Source: an uncultured Acetobacteraceae bacterium (GTDB lineage Bacteria > Pseudomonadota > Alphaproteobacteria > Acetobacterales > Acetobacteraceae). From it: 64,000 nucleotides of DNA. A program made the translations under genes and the position numbers. The notes beneath the pieces were generated by a model. It saw only the letters and a list, made by a program, of their open reading frames with translations. It ran no database searches and was not told the DNA's origin. Below, piece by piece: positions 8,850 to 17,328 of this stretch (its first letter is position 1; each line of letters opens with the position of its first letter). Location of the stretch: positions 1-64,000 of the forward strand of contig CAITUP010000021.1 of the NCBI GenBank assembly GCA_903895595.1, read 5' to 3'.

Positions 8850-10109
8850 TCAGGGGCGGACCTGGCCAGTGCCGGTGACGATGTAGCGGTAGGTCGTCAG
8901 CTGCTCCAACCCGACTGGGCCGCGGGCGTGGATGCGGCCGGTGGCGATGCCGATCTCGGCGCCGAACCCGAATTCGCCGCCGTCGCAGAATTGGGTCGAG
9001 GCGTTCCACAGGGCGACCGCGCTATCGACGCCGCGCAGGAACTGGTCGGCGGTTTCCCGATCCTCGGTCACAATGGCGTCGGTGTGTTCGCTGCCGTGGC
9101 GCGCGATATGGGCGATGGCTTCCTCGACCCCGTCCACGACGGCGATGGACAGGACGGAGTCCAGCCATTCGGTGTCGAAGTCGGCATCGTTCGCCGCCAT
9201 CAGATCCGGCACCACCATCCGAGCCTGCCTATCCGCTCGGAAATCGCAGCCGAGGGCGCGGAGGTCGGCGACGATGGCCGGCAGCAGGGAGGCGACGATG
9301 CCTCGGTCTATCAGCAGGGTTTCGGTGGCGCCGCAGATGCCGGTGCGGCGCATCTTGGCATTGGCGACGATGTTGCGCGCCATGGCGGGATCGGCGGCTG
9401 CGTGGACGTAGGTGTGGCAGAGGCCCTCGGCATGCGCGAGGACGGGCACCCGCGCCTCCCGCTGCACCCGTTCCACCAAGGACTTGCCGCCGCGGGGGAT
9501 GATCAGGTCCAGCAGTCCGGCGCCCGCCAGCATCGCGGCGACGTAGGACCGGTCGGCGTTGGGTGCGGTCTGGATGCAGGCGCGCGGCAGGCCGGCGGTG
9601 TCCAGCCCGGTTTGCAGCGCGGCGTTGATGGCCGAGGCGCTGTGCGTGCTGTCCGATCCGCCACGCAGGATCACCGCGTTGCCGGATTTCAGGCACAAAG
9701 CGGAGGCATCGGCACCGACGTTGGGGCGGCTTTCGTAGATCATACCGATTACGCCGATGGGCGTGGCGATGCGCTGGATGCGCAGCCCGTTCGGGCGGGT
9801 CCAATCTGCCAGCGTGCGGGACAGCGGGTCGGGCAGCGCGGCGACGTCCTCCAGCCCCTTGGCCATGGCTTCGACGCGGACGGGGTTCAGGGTCAGGCGG
9901 TCGCGGAAGGCGTTGGTGCCTTGGAAGCCCGCCAGATCGGATTCGTTCGCAGCCAGAATTTTCGGCATCGCATGGCGCAGCGCGGCCGCCATAGTGGTCA
10001 GCGCTGTGTTGCGGGTGGCCTCGCTGGACCGGGCGAGCACGCGGGATGCCACGCGGGCCTCAAGCGCGGCACTGTGGAGATGCGTGGTGGCTTCGGTGTC
10101 GATATGCAT
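8850..10109 (-). CDS. proA: gamma-glutamyl phosphate reductase
   Basis: A 419-residue aldehyde-dehydrogenase-fold enzyme that reduces glutamyl-5-phosphate with NADPH in proline synthesis. The catalytic Cys is C259 in RRTGICGATETLL. MIYESRPNVGADASALCLKSGNAVILRGGSDS is split over positions about 123-154 and shows the conserved nucleotide and substrate loops. Length is normal. ProB, which often precedes it together with obgE in relatives, is absent; the upstream neighbour is a divergent gene of unknown function 98 bp away. proA is therefore first in a proA-nadD-rsfS transcription unit. Confidence 0.95.
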   Translation of the reverse strand: MHIDTEATTHLHSAALEARVASRVLARSSEATRNTALTTMAAALRHAMPKILAANESDLAGFQGTNAFRDRLTLNPVRVEAMAKGLEDVAALPDPLSRTLADWTRPNGLRIQRIATPIGVIGMIYESRPNVGADASALCLKSGNAVILRGGSDSTHSASAINAALQTGLDTAGLPRACIQTAPNADRSYVAAMLAGAGLLDLIIPRGGKSLVERVQREARVPVLAHAEGLCHTYVHAAADPAMARNIVANAKMRRTGICGATETLLIDRGIVASLLPAIVADLRALGCDFRADRQARMVVPDLMAANDADFDTEWLDSVLSIAVVDGVEEAIAHIARHGSEHTDAIVTEDRETADQFLRGVDSAVALWNASTQFCDGGEFGFGAEIGIATGRIHARGPVGLEQLTTYRYIVTGTGQVRP

Positions 10110-10207
10110 GCTGGGATCCTCGGGCCGGCATTGTGGCGCCGTTTCCGATGTGGTTCCAGTAGCCCCAGGCGCGGGGCTGTAATGCCCGCTCCCGTGGAGG
10201 CACGACC

Positions 10208-11257
10208 ATGATCGAACGCGACGACCTGCCGGCTTTCGACGCCATCGAGGCGCTGTATCACGCCTACCTCACCGGCTTCATCCTGACGCTGGTCTCCCGC
10301 GCTGGGCCGCGTCAGGCGGCCGAGGTCGTGTTCCGGACCTTCCGCCGCCAGCAACTCGCGCGGTTTCTGCCGGGCCTGCGGAAACTCGGGTTGGACCGGT
10401 TGCCGCATGCTGTGGCCTGCGCGCAGTATCACTATCTGTCCAACAAGGTCGGCGGCGTGAAGGTCGAATATGTCTACGAATCCGACCGCAAGGCCTGGGT
10501 GCGCTATCCGCCGCCGCGCTGGATATGGTCTGGCACCGCGATCTGCGGAATCCCGTCGGAGGTATCCCGCGCGATGCTACTGGGCTGGCACGCCAATAAC
10601 GGGCCGGTGCTGGGCAATCCCCGGCTTGGGTTCGTCTGCACCGGCCAGACCTCCGACGGGCAGCCGGGCCTGGAGGGGTACTACCAGGAATACGACCACG
10701 ATCTGGCGCCCGAGGACCGGCTGCGCTTCTCCCCCGGCGAAGAATGCCCGCCGTTCGATCCCGCTTTAGCGCCTGCCCTACCGGCGGATGCGTGGCCGAA
10801 GGCGCGGTTGCGGAAGGTGCTGCGCAACTATGCCATGGAATACATCGTCTCCATCCTGCCCGAGGCCATTGTCGCGCTCGGGCCAGCCGAAGGCGGGCGC
10901 CTCGCCGGCGCCGCCGCGCGGCTGACCGGGATGCATTGCTTCGACGAAACCGCCACGCTGCTGGGCGGCGTGGCACCAGGGCCGGAAGGATTTGCGCAGT
11001 ACCTCGCGCGGCTGGCGCGCGGCCAGGGCGACGATGCGACCGTGCGACAGGACGGGGACGCCTGGATCGTAAGGCAAACCACATGGCAGCTGATGCGGGA
11101 ACGCGAGAACCTGCCACGCGAGGCATTCGATGCCTGGAACGAGCTGTGGGTCGGCACTGCGCTGGCGCACGACCGCTGGTTGCGCCTGGATGTCATCGGC
11201 CGGCGGGACTTGGGCGACCCTGCGTGGGAATGGCGAATCGGGCGGCGCGCGCGTTGA
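10208..11257 (+). CDS. conserved protein of unknown function
   Basis: A 349-residue soluble protein without signal peptide or obvious membrane helix. I do not recognise it. Visible traits: an Arg-rich N-terminal helix pair (VVFRTFRRQQLARFL), a Trp/Tyr/Pro-rich middle (KAWVRYPPPRWIWSGTAICG), a Cys/Gly/His segment (LLGWHANN, FVCTGQTSDGQPGLEG), and a second region with a QTTWQLMRERE helix. The two halves each have a Cys followed by acidic or polar clusters, which vaguely recalls small hydrolase-like domains such as ATC hydrolase, but that is a guess. GC and codon use match its neighbours. It starts at ATG 10208 after a GGAGG-type site and is divergent from proA. Confidence 0.6.
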   Translation: MIERDDLPAFDAIEALYHAYLTGFILTLVSRAGPRQAAEVVFRTFRRQQLARFLPGLRKLGLDRLPHAVACAQYHYLSNKVGGVKVEYVYESDRKAWVRYPPPRWIWSGTAICGIPSEVSRAMLLGWHANNGPVLGNPRLGFVCTGQTSDGQPGLEGYYQEYDHDLAPEDRLRFSPGEECPPFDPALAPALPADAWPKARLRKVLRNYAMEYIVSILPEAIVALGPAEGGRLAGAAARLTGMHCFDETATLLGGVAPGPEGFAQYLARLARGQGDDATVRQDGDAWIVRQTTWQLMRERENLPREAFDAWNELWVGTALAHDRWLRLDVIGRRDLGDPAWEWRIGRRAR

Positions 11258-11304
11258 CCCCTACGGCCGTATCGAGTGGGGCTCCGGTGGTGCACGCGCG
11301 GGGC

Positions 11305-11328
11305 TGGCCCTGCCATAAGGCAGGGCCA
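11305..11328. terminator. strong hairpin between convergent genes
   Basis: A perfect 10-bp inverted repeat (TGGCCCTGCC, loop ATAA, GGCAGGGCCA) lies between the unknown gene ending at 11257 and the tyrosinase gene ending at 11343. Position suggests a bidirectional transcription stop, but there is no T-run on either side, so it may act only as an RNA-stabilising 3' hairpin. Confidence 0.5.
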
Positions 11329-11342
11329 TTGGGTCGTGACGG

Positions 11343-12929
11343 CTACTTCTTCGGCGCCGCTTGGGTCTCGGCCTGCAGTTCGATCGAGCCGATCCGCACT
11401 TTCGAAGCCGCTCGGAACAGCTTCTTGGCTTCTTCCTTCGATGCCGCCTTCGCGGTGACATCGGCGGTTTCCCGGCCATCCGAGGCTTCGATGACCATGG
11501 TCAACGGCGACGTGGCCGTCGCGCCGAGGGATTGCAGTTCCTCGGTCACGTCGAAGGTCTCGGTCCGCTTCTCCGGTGCCGCAGCGCCGTGATGGCGGTG
11601 GTTGAAGGCACCGAACCAGGAGATGGTACCGACCAGACGCCGGTCGCTGGGATCGGACGCCTTCGCCAGGAAGACATCCAACATCGCGCCCGGATGGCTG
11701 CCGGCGGTGATGTCGTGCAGAATCAAATGCACGGTCCCCGTTGCCTTCGCGGCCGAGAGCGCAGCGGCGACCTGCGGTTGCGGCAAGCTCAGTTTAACCG
11801 TCGTCGAGGCGGTATCCACGTTGACGGCGGGTGTGGTGTGAACGGATTGCATCGCGGCCAGAACCGTTGGGGCAGGCGCCATCATCGCGGACAGACCGGG
11901 TGGCGGCGCGGCGGGTGCGGCGCTGGCCACAAGGGCGGTCGTCGGGCGGGCGCAGTTGGCAGTGTTGTCGTAGACGTAGCCCAGCTTGGAAGAGTCCAGG
12001 AAATCCTTCACCGGACGGGTCTGTAACGTTCCAGTCTCATCCACGAAGCTGAATTTCTGATCCATCCACGCGGCCGGCGGCGCGGTGTGGGAATGCTGCC
12101 AGCAGGCCCACAACCTGTCGATATTCGCGTGGTGATCGTAGAATACCGGGTCGTTGGCGGCGACCGGCACATCGCCCATATGGGCGACCGGGCAGGTCGG
12201 TCCGACCGTGCAATGCACATACCCGTGGATATGCTGCTCGATCTGCAACTCGTACTTCAGGTAGTTCGTTTCCTTCAACGCGAGATTGACGTTGGTGTTT
12301 TTCTGGTTGAGCGTCGACGTCCCAGCGTTTATCCCCGCGTTGCGCTTGGCGTCGTAGAGCACCGAACTGGCCGACCGGAACGCCGCCGGCAGGGCCAATT
12401 GGTTGGGATCGGTGTAGTCCCAGTAAGGGAGCCGCAACGTGTTGTCGTTGGCGGCCCAGCGCAGCACGCGTTCGAAATAGTAAAGATACATGCGGTGCCA
12501 GCCGAAGAAATTGGCCTGTTGGCCCGGGGCGGAGTGCTGACACGTCGCCCAGATGGCGGCGGCGATGGCGTCTGGCGGCGTCTGGTCGTTCACGCCCTGA
12601 TAATAGGGCACGTATTGCGACATGCCGTTCTGGGTTAGGTAGGTGGTTTGCTGCGCCACGGTGCCGTCCGGGCTTTTCGGGCCATAGTAGCCGTGGATAT
12701 TCGCCCAGTACTGCCAGCTGCGGCGAAAATCGGCCGAATTCTGCGGGCTGCTGTCCAGCGACTTCATTTTCTGCACGGCGGCGGTCAGGCTGGCGAGGCG
12801 CTTGGCGCCATCGGGACCGCTGACGAAGGCCTGCCAGCTCATGCGGGTCTGCGGTGCCTGGGCCATGGCATCCGCGGCGTTCAACGCCAGACCGGCCAGG
12901 ATGGCGAGTCCGAAACGTACGGTTCTCAT
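11343..12929 (-). CDS. secreted tyrosinase / polyphenol oxidase family protein
   Basis: A 528-residue type-3 copper oxidase that would hydroxylate phenols or oxidise catechols. It has a signal peptide (MRTVRFGLAILAGLALNA, cleavage near AMA at 23). CuA candidates are H79, H132 and H145, the last in FFGWHRMYLYYFER. CuB candidates are H235 and H239 in IHGYVH and H266/H267 in FYDHHANIDRLW. After about residue 330 comes a Pro/Ala-rich linker and a C-terminal beta domain (about 370-528) resembling the plug or companion domain of polyphenol oxidases, ending in a Lys/Ala-rich tail. An AGGAG site precedes the ATG. It is divergent from a P450 gene; whether they share substrates is unknown. Confidence 0.88.
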   Translation of the reverse strand: MRTVRFGLAILAGLALNAADAMAQAPQTRMSWQAFVSGPDGAKRLASLTAAVQKMKSLDSSPQNSADFRRSWQYWANIHGYYGPKSPDGTVAQQTTYLTQNGMSQYVPYYQGVNDQTPPDAIAAAIWATCQHSAPGQQANFFGWHRMYLYYFERVLRWAANDNTLRLPYWDYTDPNQLALPAAFRSASSVLYDAKRNAGINAGTSTLNQKNTNVNLALKETNYLKYELQIEQHIHGYVHCTVGPTCPVAHMGDVPVAANDPVFYDHHANIDRLWACWQHSHTAPPAAWMDQKFSFVDETGTLQTRPVKDFLDSSKLGYVYDNTANCARPTTALVASAAPAAPPPGLSAMMAPAPTVLAAMQSVHTTPAVNVDTASTTVKLSLPQPQVAAALSAAKATGTVHLILHDITAGSHPGAMLDVFLAKASDPSDRRLVGTISWFGAFNHRHHGAAAPEKRTETFDVTEELQSLGATATSPLTMVIEASDGRETADVTAKAASKEEAKKLFRAASKVRIGSIELQAETQAAPKK

Positions 12930-12968
12930 TGGGCAGCTCCTTTGGTCGGTTACTGTCAGACACGAAGT

Positions 12969-13007
12969 TCGGCGCGGTTTGGCAACGCTACCCGGACTTC
13001 GCGCCGA
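12969..13007. promoter_or_regulatory. inverted repeat in the tyrosinase/P450 divergent promoter region
   Basis: The 143-bp gap between two divergent start codons holds an 8-bp inverted repeat, TCGGCGCG (12969-12976) and CGCGCCGA (13000-13007). A TTGACC at 13015 with an A/T-rich AATAAA box 17 nt later could be a P450 promoter. This layout would suit a shared operator, but no regulator gene is nearby and the assignment is speculative. Confidence 0.3.
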
Positions 13008-13072
13008 GGGCAAGCGTTGACCGTATGGCGATTTTCGGCAATAAAATAGGCGCGCAGGGAGAAAATCAGACC

Positions 13073-14320
13073 ATGAACGCACCCGTTTCCTACGATCCCT
13101 CCGGCGACGCCTGGAGCCGGCCGCTCGATGCCTTCGACATGAGCGACCCAAAATTCTACCAGGACGACACGTGGTACCCGTATTTCGAACGGCTGCGGCG
13201 GGAAGACCCCGTGCATTATTGTCGCGACAGCCTGTATGGCCCGTATTGGTCGGTGTCGCGATATAAGGACATCGTGCAGGTGGAAGTGAACCACCAGATT
13301 TTTTCCAACGAATTGGGCGGCATCCAGATTGAGGATCAGCCCAAAAACATGGACCGGCCCAGCTTCATCCGCATGGACCCGCCCAAGCACGACGAACAGC
13401 GCAAGGTCGCCAGCCCCATCGTCGCACCGAACAATTTGCAAAATATGGAAGCGCTGATCCGTAGCCGCACGCGGAGCCTGCTGGACGGGCTGCCGCGCGG
13501 CGAAGAGTTCGACTGGGTGGAACGGGTTTCCATCCCTCTGACAACCATGATGCTGGCGACCCTGTTCGATTTCCCGTTCGAGGAACGCGACAAGCTGACC
13601 TGGTGGTCCGACGTCGCCATCTGTAACGTGCGCGATCCCGCATCCCCCGTGCATTCCGAGGAGGAACGGTTCGAAATCCTTAAGGAAATGGCCGCCTATA
13701 TGGGGGCGTTGTTCAAGGAGCGTCAGGCGCAGCCACCGAAATTCGATTTGCTTTCCATGCTGGCGCACGGGCAGGCGACGCGGGACATGCCGATCCGGGA
13801 GTTCATGGGGACTCTGGCGCTGCTGATCGTCGGCGGCAACGATACGACGCGGAATTCCATGAGCGGCGGATTGCTGGCGCTGAACGAATTTCCCGACGAA
13901 TACCGCAAGCTGCACGCCAACCCCGCTTTGGTCGAAACCATGGTGCCGGAGATCGTGCGCTACGTGACGCCGGTGATTCATATGCGCCGGACGGCATCGC
14001 GGGATACGGAACTCGGCGGCAAGCAGATCAAGGCCGGCGATAAGGTCGTGATGTGGTACGTGTCCGGCAATCGAGACGCGGACGCGGTGGAGGACCCGAA
14101 CAGCTTCATCATCGACCGCGCCCGGCCGCGGCAACATTTGTCGTTCGGGTTCGGGATTCACCGGTGCGTCGGCAACCGGTTGGCCGAACTCCAACTGAAA
14201 ATCCTGTGGGAGGAGATTCTCGCGCGCTTCCCGATGATCGAGGTCACCGGGAAGGCCGAGCGCATCTACTCCAACTTCATCCATGGGATACGAGCGATGC
14301 CGGTGCGCATTCCGGGCTAG
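13073..14320 (+). CDS. cytochrome P450
   Basis: A 415-residue soluble bacterial P450. The heme-thiolate motif FGFGIHRCVGNRLAE places the ligand at C365. The oxygen-activating I-helix reads GGNDTTR (254-260), and the ERR region is represented by PEIVRYVTP with HMRRTASRD after it. The first 40 residues (DPKFYQDDTWYPYFERLR) are typical of P450s acting on terpenoid, sterol or linalool-like substrates (CYP108/CYP111/CYP124-125-like); the exact family cannot be set by eye. No ferredoxin or reductase gene is adjacent, so electrons must come from elsewhere. An AGGGAG site lies upstream of the ATG. Confidence 0.93.
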   Translation: MNAPVSYDPSGDAWSRPLDAFDMSDPKFYQDDTWYPYFERLRREDPVHYCRDSLYGPYWSVSRYKDIVQVEVNHQIFSNELGGIQIEDQPKNMDRPSFIRMDPPKHDEQRKVASPIVAPNNLQNMEALIRSRTRSLLDGLPRGEEFDWVERVSIPLTTMMLATLFDFPFEERDKLTWWSDVAICNVRDPASPVHSEEERFEILKEMAAYMGALFKERQAQPPKFDLLSMLAHGQATRDMPIREFMGTLALLIVGGNDTTRNSMSGGLLALNEFPDEYRKLHANPALVETMVPEIVRYVTPVIHMRRTASRDTELGGKQIKAGDKVVMWYVSGNRDADAVEDPNSFIIDRARPRQHLSFGFGIHRCVGNRLAELQLKILWEEILARFPMIEVTGKAERIYSNFIHGIRAMPVRIPG

Positions 14321-14395
14321 CCAAAAAAACGGCGCCGGGCTGTAACAGGCGGCGATCGACCGAGTCCGACGGTCACCATACTCAGGAGATACCCG

Positions 14396-14797
14396 ATGTT
14401 TCGCCGTCTTTTTCTGCTTGTATCGCTTGCTGCTTTCACGGCGGGCAGCGTCCCCCCGATGGCCAAGGCCGCTGTCGTGGAACAGCCCTTCGCGCAGGCC
14501 GCGTTCGATCAGGCCAAAACCGCCGGCAAATCGGTCCTCGTCGCCATCCATGCGCCCTGGTGCCCGATTTGCGCGAAGCAGAAGCCGATCCTCGCCACGC
14601 TGGAACAGGACCCCGCCTTCGCCGCCCTGACCGTCTTCGTCGTCGACTTCGATAATCAAAAAGATGTCGTCGCAGCGCTCGGCGCGAACAAGCAGAGCAC
14701 CCTGATCGCCTTCCACGGCACTGCCGAACGGGCGTGATCGGTCGGCATGACCGATGCCGGAGACATCAAGGCGCTGGTCGGTAAAGCGCTGAACTGA
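14396..14797 (+). pseudogene. thioredoxin-like periplasmic protein, truncated by in-frame TGA
   Basis: A signal peptide (MFRRLFLLVSLAAFTAGS) is followed by a thioredoxin fold with the redox pair in APWCPICAKQKP. At 14735 a TGA ends the frame after HGTAERA. The same frame then continues SVGMTDAGDIKALVGKALN to a TGA at 14795, 4 bp before the ccdA-like gene, exactly where a normal thioredoxin C-terminal helix should be. A single CGA- or GGA-to-TGA change explains this. The 113-residue truncated product would keep the CXXC but lose its last strand-helix part. Downstream is its likely electron donor, CcdA. AGGAG precedes the ATG. Confidence 0.72.
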
Positions 14798-14801
14798 GCC
14801 G

Positions 14802-15524
14802 ATGACATCGGGCAGCATCGGCCTGGGTTTCCTGGCCGGCGTTCTGTCTACGCTGTCCCCCTGCGTGCTGCCGATTCTGCCGCTGGTCCTGGGGGCGGCG
14901 GTGGCGGCGCATCGCTTCGGCGTGCTCGCGCTGGCGGCTGGACTCGCGGTGTCGTTCACCGTCATCGGGCTGTTTGTCGCGACCGTCGGTTTCGCCGCGG
15001 GCCTCGACGCCGACGTCTTCCGCTTCGCGTCCGCCGGGCTGTTGGTCGTCATCGGCATTGTTCTGGTCAGCGACGGTTTGCAGGCACGGTTCGCGGTCCT
15101 GGCGAGCGGCGCAGGCAATTTCGGTCATGGCGCGATGGCCAGGCTGTCGCCGGACGGGCTGGGCGGACAGGCGTTCATCGGCGTCATGCTGGGCGCGGTT
15201 TGGTCCCCGTGCGTCGGGCCGACGCTCGGCGCCGCGTCGTTGCTGGCGGCGCGCGGCGAGAACCTGCTTCAGGTGGCGGCGGTGATGCTCGCCTTCGGGA
15301 TCGGGGCCGGTTTGCCGTTGCTGCTGTTGGGTGCCTTGTCCCGGCAGGCGATGTTGCGCTTGCGAACCCGCATGCTGACGGCTGGCAAGTCCGGAAAACG
15401 CCTGCTGGGCGTGCTGCTGGTCTTGATCGGCGCCGCCATCCTGACAGGCGCCGATCATCGGCTGGAGACCTGGGGCGTCGAATACGCCCCAGCCTGGTTG
15501 ACCGATCTGACGACGCGGTATTGA
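14802..15524 (+). CDS. CcdA/DsbD-type thiol-disulfide transporter
   Basis: A 240-residue, six-helix inner-membrane protein that carries reducing equivalents from cytoplasmic thioredoxin to periplasmic thioredoxin-like proteins. The two redox cysteines lie in the duplicated motifs LSPCVLPILPLV (helix 1) and WSPCVGPTLGAA (helix 4). It starts 4 bp after the extended end of the thioredoxin-like gene, so the two form one operon and probably one redox path. The C-terminal hydrophilic tail is short, unlike full DsbD. Confidence 0.88.
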   Translation: MTSGSIGLGFLAGVLSTLSPCVLPILPLVLGAAVAAHRFGVLALAAGLAVSFTVIGLFVATVGFAAGLDADVFRFASAGLLVVIGIVLVSDGLQARFAVLASGAGNFGHGAMARLSPDGLGGQAFIGVMLGAVWSPCVGPTLGAASLLAARGENLLQVAAVMLAFGIGAGLPLLLLGALSRQAMLRLRTRMLTAGKSGKRLLGVLLVLIGAAILTGADHRLETWGVEYAPAWLTDLTTRY

Positions 15525-15539
15525 CGCGTCGCTACCGCG

Positions 15540-16649
15540 TCAATCGATCGCCGCGTGCACCAGATTGGCCACGCGGTCCAGGCGCGCGGAATGCCACGGA
15601 TCGGGGGACATGTAGTTCGTCAGATACGTGAACGAAACGCCGCTGCTCGGGTCAACCCAGGAATACGACGTGCCGGCGCCGCCATGGCCGAACGTGGCCG
15701 GGGCGCCGATGGTGCCCAGGCCGCGAATGCGGTCGCTCTCTCCGCGCACATGCGGGCCAAGGCCGCGGTGCATGGGGATGCCGCCCATCTGGTGATCCCC
15801 CATCTCCCCGGTATGGCCGCGCGACACGTAGGCGATCAGCCGGGGGGAGAACAGGCGCACCCCGTTCAACGTGCCGCCATGCCCCAGCATCTGATAAAAC
15901 GCTGCCATCCCCCGAGCGGTGGCGTAACCGCCGCCGCTGGGCAGGCCAGCGGCTCGGAAATCGGCGGAGTTGTCGCGCGGCTCCGGCGCATAGGTGTCGG
16001 CGCAGCGATGTTGCTGGGCGGCGGGGACGCCGACGAAGATGTCGTTACCGAGGCCCAGCGGCTCGATCACCCGGGTGCGGATGACATCGCGATAGTCCTG
16101 GCCGGTCACGGCCTCGATCACCATCGCCTGCACCAGATGCGCGGCTTGCCCGTGGTATTGCAGGCGGGAGCCTGGGGTCCAATCGAGCGAGAAATCGCAT
16201 ACCTCGGCACGCATTTTGGCATGGTCGGTCCAGGTGGCTTTGGTGACGTTGTTGCCGGGGAAACCGCCGGTGTGGGTCATGACCTGTTGCAGGGTGATAT
16301 CGGCTTTGCCGCGCTTGGCGAATTCCGGCAGATGGTCTGCGACCTTGTCCATGAAGGACAGTTTGCCTTCCTCCACCAACGTCCAGACGGCGGAACTGGT
16401 CAGGACTTTGGTTTGGCTGAACAGGAGGAACAGGTTTTCGTCCACGGCTTCCACATCGCCGCCCTCGGTCCGGGCTTTGCCGTAGGTCTGGAACAGCGCC
16501 AGCTTGCCGTGGCGGGCGAGCGCGATTTGCGCGCCGGGATAGCGGCCCTCGGCGATGTGGCCGCGGATCAGGGCGTCCAGGTGTTCCAGGGGTTTGGACG
16601 CGAAGCCGAGGCTTTTCAGGTCGGACGGCGGCAACGGGTATGCGGACAT
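15540..16649 (-). CDS. class C beta-lactamase-like serine hydrolase
   Basis: A 369-residue protein of the beta-lactamase/EstB/DD-peptidase fold. The nucleophile motif SxxK is FSQTKVLT (S-Q-T-K). The second motif is read as YHG in LQYHGQAAH, instead of the Y-A/S-N of true class C lactamases, and the third as HGG in FGHGGAGTS, which favours an esterase or peptidase over an antibiotic-hydrolysing enzyme. No signal peptide is visible, so it is probably cytoplasmic. The ATG at 16649 (MSAYPLPPS) follows GGGAGGGA; a longer start at 16724 is unlikely. Confidence 0.85.
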   Translation of the reverse strand: MSAYPLPPSDLKSLGFASKPLEHLDALIRGHIAEGRYPGAQIALARHGKLALFQTYGKARTEGGDVEAVDENLFLLFSQTKVLTSSAVWTLVEEGKLSFMDKVADHLPEFAKRGKADITLQQVMTHTGGFPGNNVTKATWTDHAKMRAEVCDFSLDWTPGSRLQYHGQAAHLVQAMVIEAVTGQDYRDVIRTRVIEPLGLGNDIFVGVPAAQQHRCADTYAPEPRDNSADFRAAGLPSGGGYATARGMAAFYQMLGHGGTLNGVRLFSPRLIAYVSRGHTGEMGDHQMGGIPMHRGLGPHVRGESDRIRGLGTIGAPATFGHGGAGTSYSWVDPSSGVSFTYLTNYMSPDPWHSARLDRVANLVHAAID

Positions 16650-16759
16650 GGTGGTTCCCTCCCTTATCGGTATGGCTTGGATGCTACGCTGGGACTGGCA
16701 TCGGTCAATGCTTGCTTTAATCATCCATTTTGTCCATGTTTTCCGAAGGGAGCGTGATT

Positions 16760-17014
16760 GTGCAGTATGTATCGGCGACCGAAGCCAAGCAGAGCCTGGG
16801 GGCCCTTCTCGACACCGCGCAACGGGAGCCGGTGACGATCCGCCGCCAGAAGCGGGACATCGCGGTGATCCTGTCCGCGGTCGAATACGACCGCCTGCGA
16901 GCGTTCAACCTACAGGCCTTCCAGGAATTCTGCGACCGCGTCGGCGCGCAGGCAGCTTCGGCCGGTATGACCGAGGAGCGGTTGGCCGAGATACTGGCCG
17001 ATGACCGAGGCTGA
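16760..17014 (+). CDS. Phd/YefM-type antitoxin
   Basis: An 84-residue antitoxin: QYVSATEAKQSLGALLDTAQ is the DNA-binding head, followed by EPVTIRRQKRDIAVILSAVEYDRL and a C-terminal toxin-binding helix region. The GTG at 16760 is preferred because GAAGGGAG lies 7 nt upstream and the protein then begins with the usual xQYVSATEAK; upstream TTG and ATG codons (16730, 16736) would add unmatched residues. It overlaps the PIN gene by 14 bp. Such antitoxins usually repress their own promoter. Its toxin appears disabled, so it may now serve only as an orphan repressor or antitoxin. Confidence 0.85.
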   Translation: MQYVSATEAKQSLGALLDTAQREPVTIRRQKRDIAVILSAVEYDRLRAFNLQAFQEFCDRVGAQAASAGMTEERLAEILADDRG

Positions 17015-17267
17015 ACGGATCGTCGCGGATACCGATATCCTCGTCAGCCGGCTGCTTATGCCCGCGTCGCTGCCGGCTCAAGCGGTCGATAAGATCCTGA
17101 CGAGCGGCCGCATCCTGGCGTCGGACGAAAGCCTCGTCGAATTGGCCACCGTTCTCGCGCGTCCGAAATTCGACCGCTACGTCAGCGTCGCGGACCGCCG
17201 GAGCTTTCTGCGGCTGCTGCATCCATTTCGCGGCGTCCGCATCGTCACGCCACGGGACTACCTCTGA
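17001..17267 (+). pseudogene. PIN-domain toxin (COG1569-like) with in-frame internal deletion
   Basis: Eighty-eight residues, compared with about 130-145 in the family. The N-terminal half is normal: VADTDILVSRLL with the first active-site Asp, then SLVELATVLARPKFDRYVS. At about residue 70-75 (FLRLLHPFRG) the sequence jumps straight to the C-terminal end HPFRGVRIVTPRDYL. In intact relatives a stretch with RDPxDDKFL and TGDxDLL lies between; it supplies the remaining catalytic acids. The deletion of about 45-50 codons keeps frame. I expect no ribonuclease activity, though binding to the antitoxin may survive. The family comparison is from memory. Confidence 0.75.
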
Positions 17268-17328
17268 CCCCATCTTGTTCAAAACGCTCGGATCGGGTGT
17301 GATCCCGCCACCAAAAAGGACCGGAACC

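Noticed and set aside
30-14797. TGA recoding as tryptophan or selenocysteine
   Set aside because: TGA ends many intact genes in this window, and no SECIS-like stem or Cys/Sec context is seen at 66 or 14735.
15540-16649. True class C beta-lactamase (antibiotic resistance)
   Set aside because: Second motif is YHG instead of YxN, and there is no export signal.
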